Positions 41,705 to 51,020 of a DNA stretch of 64,000 nt are shown here, piece by piece. The stretch comes from Hespellia sp. (GTDB taxonomy: Bacteria; Bacillota; Clostridia; Lachnospirales; Lachnospiraceae), in NCBI GenBank assembly GCA_028693555.1, contig JAQUVD010000011.1, positions 23,605 to 87,604 on the forward strand, written 5' to 3'. Position 1 is the first letter of the stretch; each line of letters starts with the position of its first letter. The notes under the pieces are model-generated. The model was not told the DNA's origin, did no database searches, and saw only the letters and a program-made list of their open reading frames with translations. The position numbers were made by a program, and so were the translations under genes.

Positions 41705-44509
41705 CTACTCTATCGCACGTAAGCGCTTATCTATTTCCTTCTGTTTTTCATATGGAAGACTTGTAAATGGTCCATTCATTAGTTCTTCCATGGTATATAA
41801 TTCTTTTTCAAACGGAACCTTATGATGTACACTAAAAAACTCTTCCTCTAAAATTTTCCTTGTCTGTTCATTTGCCATAAGCTCGTCTACTGGACAATCA
41901 ATATTGTAAATCTTACGACAGGGAACCGTTGGTTCATATATAAATTCATATTTTCCTGCAGTAACAGATACAACCACATCGCTTTTTGGCTGTTCTACCT
42001 TCTCTATTCCATCCATCTGCTTCGTCATATTCAATATAGCCTCGTATGGTGCATCCGGAAGAACCAATTCTGCATGACAGTCAAACGGAATTTCCATCGC
42101 TACATGCAACTGTTTTCCTTCAATCTTCCACTCGCTTCGAATCATTCCTGCTGCCGAGCGAAGAGATCCTTTCACCCATGGGATCTGATAATTTGGCTTC
42201 GGTGCAATACGGACTAATTTAAATCCTGCCGCCTCTTCCATTGGCTGAATTCCCACCATATTTCGGTACATCCATTCTACAATGGAACCATACGCATAAT
42301 GGTTGAGTGAATTCATCTCTGTCCCACTGATCCTGCCATCCGGCATAACAGAATTCCAACGTTCCCACACAGTGGTGGCACCCATAAGAACTTCATACAG
42401 CCATCCCGGAAACCCTTTTTCCAATAAAAGATGATATGCCATATCATTCATTCCATTTTCAGAAAGGACACGACATAAGTATGGGGTTCCGACAAAACCG
42501 GTATTTAGATGATAGCGGTTTTCTTTTAGTTTTTTCAGAAGTCCTCTGCATGTATTTTCATATGCAAATTCCGGTGTTAATCCCATATACAGAACTACAA
42601 CGTATGCAGTCATTGTATTAACACAGAGACGGCCGTTTGGTGTGAAATACTCTTTTACAAATGCATCATAAATTTCTTTTGCAAGATTTTGATAATATAG
42701 GGCATCCTCGTTTTTCCCGATGATTTTTGCGGCTTTTGCAACAATCGTGGTAGATAAGTAATAGTAACCAGAGGAAATAAGAAACGGATCGGTTGCTCCA
42801 TATACACCCCCCTCAAAATTACCATCCAGTGCAAGCCAATCGGCATAATGGAATCCACTCTGCCATAATCTTTTGGCTCCATACTTATCATCCTCGCCCT
42901 TCATATAATCCACCCATGCTTTCATGCTGTCGTATTGAAGTTCAAGAATTTTTTTGTCTCCATAATGCAGATACACATTCCATGGAATAACAGTCGCAGC
43001 CTCGCCCCATGCCGTTGAAGCATCTCCATGATAGTTTGCTACCGGAACCACATCCGGAACACTGCCGTTTAATTTTTTCTGCTCTGCATAGACATCGTGT
43101 CCATATTTTGTGTAGAACGCATAGGTATCCATCGTAAAACATGCCGTTCCACTAAAGATCTGCGCATCCCCTGTCCAGCCATATCGTTCATCTCGCTGAG
43201 GACAGTCCGTTGGAACATCTACAAAATTCCCTTTTTGCCCCCACTTTGCATTATGTATCAGTTGATTCACCAGTGGATCCGATGTCTCGATATCCCCCAG
43301 CTCTTCCATATCGGAATGAATGACCAAACCTCTAAAATCATCCGGATTCACTTCGCCTTCCCATCCTTGGATTTTCACAAATCGATATCCGTAAAATGTA
43401 AAGTGTTGTCTAACATCACGCTCCACCCCATCAGAAATGTAGGTAAATTCTGCCTTTGCAGTTCTCAAATTATCATTATAGAAATTGCCATCCTGAAGAA
43501 TTTCCCCCATTTGGAAATGCAGCTTGCAGCCTGTAGCTGCCCGGGTGTGGAACTGTAACCATCCAACCATATTTTGCCCCATATCCAGCACCGTTTCCCC
43601 TGCCGGCGTATGAATCACCTCAATTGGTTTTAGCTTTTCATGCACTGTGATTCTAGGGCTCAATCTTGGGCTTAATTTGTTCTTATCTAAATCAATCACT
43701 TCCGTGTCAAACACTTCACCTGTATCCAATGTAGTATCAAACACTTCGCCCGGGTAAATTCCACTGCTGACAATTGGGCTCTTTCTTGCTTTCCAGCTTG
43801 TATTTGTTGTTACAACTTCTTTACTTCCATCCTCGTACCATATATGAAGCTCACCGATACAAGCCAGTCTGTCTCCATAATTTTCTTCTCTCTGTCTAAG
43901 TCCAAACCAGCCTTTGTACCAACCATCTCCCAAAAGTACTTCGATGGTATTATCTCCATCTGCAAGCTCGACTTCAAATGTCTGATATTGAATCCAGGTA
44001 TCATAATCATGGAAACCTGGCAACAGACATTCCTCGCCTTGCTTTTTCTCGTTTAGATAGAATTCATAGATGCCAAGACCAACCATGTACATTCTTGCTT
44101 TTTGGATTGGTTTCTCAATCGTCACTTTCTTTTCCAGTGAAACCTGTACCTCTTTTCCCAGCTTTGGTGTAATCCAGTCTGCGGTCCATGTTGTATCTTT
44201 TGATGTTTCAAACCATGCCACATCACTCTCTGCTGACTCACCATTCTCAGCCCATACTTTCACCTTCCAATAATATCTTGTGGACGGTTCCAATGACATC
44301 TCCAGCACATAACCTGTATTATGAATATCACTGCTTTCGCCACTGTCCAATTCAATTGATGAAAATGTTTCATCTTTCGAAACCAACACCTGTGCCTTTT
44401 GTTGGTTCTTCGCTGTTGTCTCCTCAACCACATAAGAAATTGTTGGCTGATACAATGCAAATCCCAATGGATTTTCTATATGATTTGTTTTTAAATGTGT
44501 GATTTTCAT
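41705..44509 (-). CDS. Alpha-L-rhamnosidase (GH78)
   Basis: 934 residues, no signal peptide, so cytoplasmic. Order: N-terminal fibronectin-like (about 1-105), rhamnosidase N domain (about 130-300; ARMYMVGLGIYEFYLNEKK, GDGWYKGWFG), a beta-sandwich (about 310-410), the (alpha/alpha)6 barrel (about 410-760) with DCPQRDERYGWTGDAQ near 433-446 holding the catalytic acid, and a C-terminal beta domain. It releases L-rhamnose from oligosaccharides or glycosides brought in by the ABC importer in the same operon. It begins 2 bp after the AraC-type regulator gene. Confidence 0.92.
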   Translation of the reverse strand: MKITHLKTNHIENPLGFALYQPTISYVVEETTAKNQQKAQVLVSKDETFSSIELDSGESSDIHNTGYVLEMSLEPSTRYYWKVKVWAENGESAESDVAWFETSKDTTWTADWITPKLGKEVQVSLEKKVTIEKPIQKARMYMVGLGIYEFYLNEKKQGEECLLPGFHDYDTWIQYQTFEVELADGDNTIEVLLGDGWYKGWFGLRQREENYGDRLACIGELHIWYEDGSKEVVTTNTSWKARKSPIVSSGIYPGEVFDTTLDTGEVFDTEVIDLDKNKLSPRLSPRITVHEKLKPIEVIHTPAGETVLDMGQNMVGWLQFHTRAATGCKLHFQMGEILQDGNFYNDNLRTAKAEFTYISDGVERDVRQHFTFYGYRFVKIQGWEGEVNPDDFRGLVIHSDMEELGDIETSDPLVNQLIHNAKWGQKGNFVDVPTDCPQRDERYGWTGDAQIFSGTACFTMDTYAFYTKYGHDVYAEQKKLNGSVPDVVPVANYHGDASTAWGEAATVIPWNVYLHYGDKKILELQYDSMKAWVDYMKGEDDKYGAKRLWQSGFHYADWLALDGNFEGGVYGATDPFLISSGYYYLSTTIVAKAAKIIGKNEDALYYQNLAKEIYDAFVKEYFTPNGRLCVNTMTAYVVVLYMGLTPEFAYENTCRGLLKKLKENRYHLNTGFVGTPYLCRVLSENGMNDMAYHLLLEKGFPGWLYEVLMGATTVWERWNSVMPDGRISGTEMNSLNHYAYGSIVEWMYRNMVGIQPMEEAAGFKLVRIAPKPNYQIPWVKGSLRSAAGMIRSEWKIEGKQLHVAMEIPFDCHAELVLPDAPYEAILNMTKQMDGIEKVEQPKSDVVVSVTAGKYEFIYEPTVPCRKIYNIDCPVDELMANEQTRKILEEEFFSVHHKVPFEKELYTMEELMNGPFTSLPYEKQKEIDKRLRAIE

Positions 44510-44511
44510 TT

Positions 44512-46014
44512 CTATTTCCTTTCACTTGTTGATACATTTGCAACATAGTCCGATGGGCAGACTCCTGTATAAGAACGAAATACACGACTAAAGTAAAACT
44601 GATCCTTGTATCCAAGTCTCTCCGCCAAATCTTTTATCATAATCTCCTCATTCTGCGCCATCAATTCTTTTGCTTTTTCCATGCGGGCAGCAGTAAGGAA
44701 ATTATTTAACGTCACTTGCTTATGTTTGCGGAATAATTTTCCCAAATATGTCTGGGAAATTCCAAATTCCTTTCCAATAGACAGCATACTCAGTGGCTGG
44801 TCTAGATTTTTTTTCATATAATCACACACTTTCTCTACAAATTCTGGCGTATCCATGACATCCTCCTGCCATTCTTCGTCCGATAATTGATGTATGATTT
44901 CGTCAATACCACTTTTCAATTGTTTAAAATCCTGGCTATTTGCAAATATTTCCTCTAATGCATTTTCATTCTCTATATATCTATTATCAAAATTTTTCTC
45001 ATTTAATTGATCGATGGATAAACTCATACTCCGAATTCTCCGTTCAATCCAAAGAAGTGATCTTTTGTTCTGATTCCATACCTCAAGCAATTTCAGCATT
45101 CTCTCTTTTGCTTTCCTAGAATCCCTTTTCGTAAGACAATACTGATACTCTGCAAACAGGTTTTTCTCTGTTTCATCTAACTCAAAATCGACGTCCTTAT
45201 CCCTGCAAATATCCACGGTTCGATTTTCCCCAAGCACAATCTGATTATTCAATATCCGGTAGAGCTGCTTTATGGTGTCATTCATATTCTTACTCTCAAC
45301 CGGTTTCGAATGATACACAATGGTATGGTATCCTTCTATTGTGGTATCTCTTTCCACCCTGAGTTGAAGCATATTCCTGAACTGATTTTCTATCACTAGC
45401 CCTGCCGGAAAAATATACAGATTTTCCCTGTCATCTCGCCCAAAAGAAAAAATTGTCTCATAAATTTCCGAAAAGATTTCTTTACTATTCATGGTCGAAA
45501 ACCGGACCGGTAATCCATTATATCTTACCAGTGCCACATAAAAAGTCTGCTCTCCAAAATATCGTGCAACCACACTGTCTGGCACCGTGATATCATGATA
45601 AAGCTTTCGAACGATCTGAATCCTTTCTTGATAATAAAGCTGATCTAATTTATCCTTTAAGCAGTCTAATACTTTTACCACTTCATTGGGCACAATCGGT
45701 TTTAATAAATAATCCAAAACTCCATTTTTTAAGGCTTGTCTGGCATATTCAAATTCCGAATAGCCGCTCACCGCAACCATTTGTACTGGAAGCTGTGCGT
45801 GATGTATTTTCTCAGATAATTCTAAACCATTCAAAATCGGCATGTTAATATCAAATAAGATTACATCTACTATACTATTTTGAAGCATCTCGATTGCTTC
45901 CTGTCCATCTGCTGCTGTATGTGCCACCACAAAATCGGGACACTTCTTATCAATTATTGTAGATAAAAACTGAATTGCCGCCGGCTCATCATCCACGAGC
46001 ATCACTGAATACAT
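44512..46014 (-). CDS. YesN-like response regulator with AraC DNA-binding domain
   Basis: 500 residues: receiver domain (1-120; VDDEP, phospho-acceptor Asp55 in ILFDINMPILNG, Lys in DYLLKPI), a middle region of about 270 residues, and a C-terminal AraC-type double HTH (about 395-495; SIGKEFGISQTYLGKLFRKH and IKDLAERLGYKDQFYFSRVF). It overlaps the end of the kinase gene. It is the best candidate to bind the 22-bp-phased half-sites upstream of 50885 and 52745. Confidence 0.9.
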   Translation of the reverse strand: MYSVMLVDDEPAAIQFLSTIIDKKCPDFVVAHTAADGQEAIEMLQNSIVDVILFDINMPILNGLELSEKIHHAQLPVQMVAVSGYSEFEYARQALKNGVLDYLLKPIVPNEVVKVLDCLKDKLDQLYYQERIQIVRKLYHDITVPDSVVARYFGEQTFYVALVRYNGLPVRFSTMNSKEIFSEIYETIFSFGRDDRENLYIFPAGLVIENQFRNMLQLRVERDTTIEGYHTIVYHSKPVESKNMNDTIKQLYRILNNQIVLGENRTVDICRDKDVDFELDETEKNLFAEYQYCLTKRDSRKAKERMLKLLEVWNQNKRSLLWIERRIRSMSLSIDQLNEKNFDNRYIENENALEEIFANSQDFKQLKSGIDEIIHQLSDEEWQEDVMDTPEFVEKVCDYMKKNLDQPLSMLSIGKEFGISQTYLGKLFRKHKQVTLNNFLTAARMEKAKELMAQNEEIMIKDLAERLGYKDQFYFSRVFRSYTGVCPSDYVANVSTSERK

Positions 46015-47780
46015 TCGCTCACCCCAATCACTACTTTTGTGCCTGATTCCTGCGTGTTCTCAATTTCAAATACCACAGAATCCTGATACAGCAGATACAT
46101 TCTGCCATAAACGTTTGCCAGTCCCATCCCACCAATTTCAAACTCTAAATTTTGATTTTTTTGTTCAATCTTTTCACGGATTCTTATCATATTTTCCTTG
46201 ATTTCATCCTTTTTATCAGATGTAATTCCACTTCCATTATCTATGACCTCTACTCGCCAACCGGTTTCTGTCGCATATCCTTTTACTGTGATCAGCATCT
46301 CACCTACACTGTTTTGGAAGCCATGTTCTATCGCATTTTCAACTAATTGCTGAATGGATATTTTAGGTACAATATTTCGCTTTATTTCCTCTTCTATCAT
46401 AACTTCAAACTTTAATCGATCCTCAAATCTTGCCTGCAAGAGATAGCTGTAATTTTTCAAATACGTGATTTCCTGATCAACTGTTGCATACCGTTCTTTC
46501 ACATTTGTCGAATAACGGAGCATCGCCGCTAGATTTCCGCAAATATCACAGATTACTTCGTCATCATCCTGCATTCCCCGATTGGATATTGCATTGAGAA
46601 CATTGTATAAGAAATGTGGATTCACCTGTGCCTGCAGTGTGTCAAACTGCGCCTGCAATTGCAAAATGCTCAATTTCTTTTCTTTTTCACTGGATGTCTC
46701 TAATCGTTTCATCAAGTTTTGATATGTTCGCGTTAATGCCTGGACATCGGTATCCGAGCTGTCAATTTTGATTTGTTTTGTCATGTTTGCCAGCTCTGTG
46801 CTCTCCATCTGCTGTCTTAACTGGCGCATTGGTTTTGTCAATTTGTTTGCCATGATTACGATAAAGCATAACGAAAATGATAAGAAAATCAGACCAATTA
46901 ACAGTGCTGTGGAAAACCCACTCGGCGTGTTACCTGTCGCCAAATCCCAGTCTTGAACCAACAGCAGTTTCACATTTGACAATTTTGCTGTTTGGACTGA
47001 TATCAACTCATTTCTTTGTGTCCGTTCATTAAATTGTTCCGAGACTTGATTGTTCCATGAAAAATATTGTTGATATTGACTTGCTTTAACGTTATCCGTA
47101 GCATATAGGACTTCGTCATTCGATTTTAGTGCAATCACACCAATACTTTCTGTCGGTACTTGAAACAGTCCCGCTAAATATTCTTCTGTTTGCTGTACCT
47201 CAATATACCCTAATTGATTTCCCTGAATCTCTTTCACCACCGAAAAGACACGCTTCTCTGGATTCCTTGTTCCCCAATCATCTGGGTGCACACCCAATAT
47301 TACAATATCACCCTTAGTATCCTTTGCCTCTGCCAACCATGGAATGGATGCCACATCAACATCCGGATTGACAAAGCGATCCTGCATCACTGCACTTGCC
47401 CCAATATAACCATGTGGATTAAACACAACAACTCGATAAAAGTTCTCCAAATTAAATGCGGTATACAGCGTATTACGAATTAAACTCCGGTCCTCTGAAA
47501 TCGCTAATTCATGACCTTTTGGATTTCCCATTAATGTGGACAATTCACGAATTGCAGTCAGTGATTCTGGGTCTGATAACAATTGAAGCGTCGCGTTTTC
47601 CATCTGACTCACCGATGTATCCACCTGATTCAATATCTGACTGGAGGTAAATTGCATATTATTGTAAATCGTACTTTTTGATCTCTGATTCCATAAATTA
47701 CTGTAAATAGATCCTAATAAAAGAGAGGCGATTAATGCCAGGACGGTATAACTAAGTATCAGACGCATTCGGAAATTCAT
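46002..47780 (-). CDS. YesM-like sensor histidine kinase
   Basis: About 592 residues. First membrane helix (LILSYTVLALIASLLLGSIY), large extracellular Cache-type sensor (about 40-285), second helix (ALLIGLIFLSFSLCFIVIMA), HAMP region, then the His_kinase segment AQVNPHFLYNVLNAI with the phospho-acceptor His and an ATPase domain with VENAIEHGF and GMGLANVYGR. The ATG at 47780 is preceded by GGGGAG. The open frame continues 22 codons upstream without support. It probably senses rhamnosides or the binding protein's cargo. Confidence 0.9.
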   Translation of the reverse strand: MNFRMRLILSYTVLALIASLLLGSIYSNLWNQRSKSTIYNNMQFTSSQILNQVDTSVSQMENATLQLLSDPESLTAIRELSTLMGNPKGHELAISEDRSLIRNTLYTAFNLENFYRVVVFNPHGYIGASAVMQDRFVNPDVDVASIPWLAEAKDTKGDIVILGVHPDDWGTRNPEKRVFSVVKEIQGNQLGYIEVQQTEEYLAGLFQVPTESIGVIALKSNDEVLYATDNVKASQYQQYFSWNNQVSEQFNERTQRNELISVQTAKLSNVKLLLVQDWDLATGNTPSGFSTALLIGLIFLSFSLCFIVIMANKLTKPMRQLRQQMESTELANMTKQIKIDSSDTDVQALTRTYQNLMKRLETSSEKEKKLSILQLQAQFDTLQAQVNPHFLYNVLNAISNRGMQDDDEVICDICGNLAAMLRYSTNVKERYATVDQEITYLKNYSYLLQARFEDRLKFEVMIEEEIKRNIVPKISIQQLVENAIEHGFQNSVGEMLITVKGYATETGWRVEVIDNGSGITSDKKDEIKENMIRIREKIEQKNQNLEFEIGGMGLANVYGRMYLLYQDSVVFEIENTQESGTKVVIGVSECIQ

Positions 47781-47865
47781 GTTGCACTCCCCTTTCGTTA
47801 TCCTCATCATGTTTTTATATAACACGAACATTATACCATATGACATAAACCGCTTCTATCATTGT

Positions 47866-48708
47866 CTAACCTTTCACAGACCCGGCAACCATGCCATCCA
47901 CAATTTTCTGATTGAAAATCAGGAAGATTACAAGCATTGGAACTGTAATAATCAATACATCTGCAAACAACATATTATAGGAACTCGAAAATTGCCCCAT
48001 AAAATTATACAGCGTAACCTGCACCGTCAGGTTTTCTTTTCCAGGAAAGAAATACAGCGGATTCGTGAAATCATTAAAAATCGTTACTGCATCTAAAATG
48101 ACTACTGTTGCTGTTACAGGTTTTAATAGTGGAAAAATAATCTTTCGAAACACAGAAAATGGTGTACAGCCATCAATATATGCCGCCTCCTCCAATTCAA
48201 TTGGAATGGTGCTCATAAATCCACGATACAGCATAATTGTAAACGGCGTCTGCAGCGCAATTTCTACTAAAATCATACCTGGCATCGTCTTGTATAAGTG
48301 CACGGTCTGCATCACCCAGATTGTTGGCAAAATAGCAGCCGGAATCATAAGTCCTGCCATTACAAGCGTATTTACAATCTTCGTTGTCCTGTCTTTTCTT
48401 CTCTGAATCACATAGCCTGCCATTGCGCTAAATACGACCAGCCCAAGAACAGAAAACGCAGTCAGAATAATACTATTTTTAAAAGCTGTCAGGATTTGAT
48501 AGTCCCCTGTCTTGAACACTTCCACAAAGTTTTGCCATTGCGGCATCTCCGGCAGCGCCAAACTCAACCTATTTGCTTCTCGCCTGTCTTTTAATGCATT
48601 TACTAACATGAAGATAAACGGAACGATAAACACAAAGAAGCATGTCATCAGGCCTACAATATCACCAATGATGTATTTAATTGATTTTTTTTTCTTCATG
48701 TTAATCAA
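47866..48708 (-). CDS. Sugar ABC transporter permease (MalG/UgpE type)
   Basis: 280 residues, six membrane helices, inner-membrane contact motif EAAYIDGCTPFSVFRKIIFPLLKP. Second permease of the importer. It overlaps the first permease gene by 8 bp. The start might be the second Met (MKKKKSIK) three codons on. Confidence 0.9.
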   Translation of the reverse strand: MINMKKKKSIKYIIGDIVGLMTCFFVFIVPFIFMLVNALKDRREANRLSLALPEMPQWQNFVEVFKTGDYQILTAFKNSIILTAFSVLGLVVFSAMAGYVIQRRKDRTTKIVNTLVMAGLMIPAAILPTIWVMQTVHLYKTMPGMILVEIALQTPFTIMLYRGFMSTIPIELEEAAYIDGCTPFSVFRKIIFPLLKPVTATVVILDAVTIFNDFTNPLYFFPGKENLTVQVTLYNFMGQFSSSYNMLFADVLIITVPMLVIFLIFNQKIVDGMVAGSVKG

Positions 48709-49558
48709 CCTCCTTACTTAACAGGAATCTCTGTAGCGGGAATGCAATCACCGCGATAATCACGAACATAATAACATTACCTGCTGTAGACAATCCATAG
48801 TATCCTGCGGCGTACTGCTTGTATATAATGGAAGCCATTACGTCAGTTGCAAATCCGGGACCGCCTCCCGTCATAGACCAAATCAGATCAAAGCTTCTCA
48901 ATCCTCCAATGAAGGAAAGCAGAATAATTGAGTTCATGGACGATCTGGAAAGCGGAATTGTAATCGCCTTCAACCTCTGCCAGAAATTAGCACCGTCCAT
49001 CATTGCTGCCTCATAATATGTTTTATCAATTGACTGAATACCGGCAATAAAGATGATGGTTGCAATACTAAGACCCTTCCATACATCTGTAGCAATAACA
49101 GAGAACAATGCAATCTTTGTATTCCCAAGCCAGTCCACTCCGTTCAATCCTATAAATTCTAGACATTTGTTGAGCAGACCCTTGCTGGGATGCATCAATG
49201 CAGAAAAAGTAATCCCTACCGCTACGGTACTTACCAGATTTGGAAAGAATACAATCGATCTTTGTATTGTCTTCGTCTTAATCTTTGAAGTTAAAAAAAG
49301 AGCAATGAAAAAAGCTAAAACCAACTTGAGCACACATGTGAGCACCGCATAAAGAAGCGAGTTTCGTATACCAATTCTTAAGGAGTCCTCCTTAAAAAAC
49401 ATAATAAAATTATCAAACCCACAGAATTCAAAACCGTTAAAATTCCAGACAGTCATACTAAAAAACAGTGACAGAACCATTGGAAGCAAAAAGAATACCG
49501 AGAACACGATCATCGATGGTGCTAAAAACCATGAGGAATATATTTTCTTCTTATTCAT
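48701..49558 (-). CDS. Sugar ABC transporter permease (MalF/UgpA type)
   Basis: 285 residues, six membrane helices, contact motif EAAMMDGANFWQRLKAITIPLS. First permease of the importer, 16 bp after the binding-protein gene. No ATPase gene is in this operon, so the importer must use a shared ATPase such as MsmX elsewhere in the genome, as is usual for this class. Confidence 0.9.
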   Translation of the reverse strand: MNKKKIYSSWFLAPSMIVFSVFFLLPMVLSLFFSMTVWNFNGFEFCGFDNFIMFFKEDSLRIGIRNSLLYAVLTCVLKLVLAFFIALFLTSKIKTKTIQRSIVFFPNLVSTVAVGITFSALMHPSKGLLNKCLEFIGLNGVDWLGNTKIALFSVIATDVWKGLSIATIIFIAGIQSIDKTYYEAAMMDGANFWQRLKAITIPLSRSSMNSIILLSFIGGLRSFDLIWSMTGGGPGFATDVMASIIYKQYAAGYYGLSTAGNVIMFVIIAVIAFPLQRFLLSKEVD

Positions 49559-49574
49559 AATTCTCCTTCATTGT

Positions 49575-50885
49575 TTACCAGTTAAGCCCTAACTGAACTG
49601 CCTGTTTCTTACAATCTTCATCGTATTTCGCTGCTGCTTCCGCTGCCGTTGTCTGTCCCGAAGCTAATTCCTGACAAATAGCTGCACAGTTTGAACCTTT
49701 GACCGCTGTCTGGAATTCAAGTGCAACAGAATTCAATCCGGTATCAAAATAATCTGCCTGCATCTGTTTTACGGCTGTATAACACTCTTCCGGAAGTTCA
49801 TAACCTTTGATACAATATGGTCCATTTGGAAGTTCTGCTCCTGTAAAAGCATCCAGTCCGGCATCTGATACATAGAAATCCATAAACGCCTTTACTGCGT
49901 CAGAGTTGTCAGTATCTTTATTCATGTAAATTGCATTTGGCTCCCAAACAGTTAATCCACAGTTTTCAGCATCCCTTCCAGGTACTGCGAAACATCCGAG
50001 TTTGTTTACATCATCTTCGTATAACTCATACATATTACTTAATGCTGATGTCAGGATAATCCAATGAGCGGCACCATCTTCCATCATAATGTCACACCCA
50101 TCATCATATGTAGTAGCCATGTGATCCTCATTCATATAAGGAATCAGATCTTCAATCTTCTGGAAACTTTCTAATCCGGCTTCTGATGTTGCATATTTTG
50201 TTTTTCCTGCCTCAAAATCTTCTGCGAAATTCGCATCTGCTGCCTGCACATTGTACTGATCACCAAGATATGGTACCTGACTTGTCCAACTATCCCCGTC
50301 TGTGCCGAGTACTGCTGTCTCTCCTGCTTCCCTTAAAACATCGCAATTAGCAAGGAATTCATCCCACGTTTTCGGAATTTCAAGATTATATTTTTCGTAC
50401 ATATCAAGGTTATAAAGAACTGCTCCAGCCTGCGATGCTGAGGCAGGAATACCATATAATGTTCCATCAACACCTGCTGCTTCTACAAAGTTCTCATCTA
50501 ATTTATCTGCATAATCCGATGTAATATCAGCAAAATATTCGGATGGATTTAAAGAAGCTAACAGCGATCCGCAGTTATAGCTTAAAAGATCGGTCATATC
50601 TCCAGATGCCAATCTAGTCTTAACCACATTATCTCCGTCTTCCCCTCCAGGAACCTGTTCCACATCCACTTCAATTCCAAGTTCTTTTTCTGCCGCATCT
50701 ACAACTGCATTAATTCCGTCCATCGAGCTGTTAGATACCCACATAATAGACACCTTCTGTCCTGAATACGGTGTATCTGCTGAAGCTGTGCTTCCTGCGG
50801 AACCAGCGTCTGTAGATCCACAGCCTGCCAGCATTCCGACTACCATACTCATACATAATAACGCACTTACTGCTTTTCTTTTCAT
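49575..50885 (-). CDS. Family 1 extracellular sugar-binding lipoprotein
   Basis: 436 residues with a lipoprotein signal (MKRKAVSALLCMSMVVGMLAG, Cys22). The mature protein is a family 1 solute-binding protein (KVSIMWVSNSSMDGINAVV, then WDEFLANCDVL and ADGIPASASQAGAVLYN-like elements). First gene of the importer-sensor-rhamnosidase operon, so the expected ligand is a rhamnose-containing oligosaccharide. It has AAAGGAGGAA before the ATG and a three-half-site operator upstream. Confidence 0.9.
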   Translation of the reverse strand: MKRKAVSALLCMSMVVGMLAGCGSTDAGSAGSTASADTPYSGQKVSIMWVSNSSMDGINAVVDAAEKELGIEVDVEQVPGGEDGDNVVKTRLASGDMTDLLSYNCGSLLASLNPSEYFADITSDYADKLDENFVEAAGVDGTLYGIPASASQAGAVLYNLDMYEKYNLEIPKTWDEFLANCDVLREAGETAVLGTDGDSWTSQVPYLGDQYNVQAADANFAEDFEAGKTKYATSEAGLESFQKIEDLIPYMNEDHMATTYDDGCDIMMEDGAAHWIILTSALSNMYELYEDDVNKLGCFAVPGRDAENCGLTVWEPNAIYMNKDTDNSDAVKAFMDFYVSDAGLDAFTGAELPNGPYCIKGYELPEECYTAVKQMQADYFDTGLNSVALEFQTAVKGSNCAAICQELASGQTTAAEAAAKYDEDCKKQAVQLGLNW

Positions 50886-50950
50886 TTTACTTCCTCCTTT
50901 AATTTGTTCTTTCTTTACATAGAATTTATCGTTTTTTTCTCCAAAAGTAC

Positions 50951-50989
50951 ATGGAGAAATTTGATTTGAAGCATGGACAATTTATCCAT
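50951..50989 (-). promoter_or_regulatory. Operator A: ATGGA half-sites upstream of rhamnoside operon
   Basis: ATGGA occurs at 50951 and 50973, a 22-bp step, and the second is half of the palindrome ATGGACAATTTATCCAT (50973-50989). A GATAAA -10-like box lies 19 bp downstream of the proximal half-site on the minus strand. The layout repeats at 52810-52848. Confidence 0.6.
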
Positions 50990-51020
50990 CTTTCTCGAAT
51001 ATTTTTTGTTTCCGTCTATT

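Noticed and set aside
41717..41731. GTAAGCGCTTAT as a catabolite-repression (cre) site
   Set aside because: It lies within the last codons of the rhamnosidase gene and only partly matches the consensus.
43097..43558. 153-codon plus-strand frame inside the rhamnosidase gene
   Set aside because: Antisense shadow of the GH78 barrel region.
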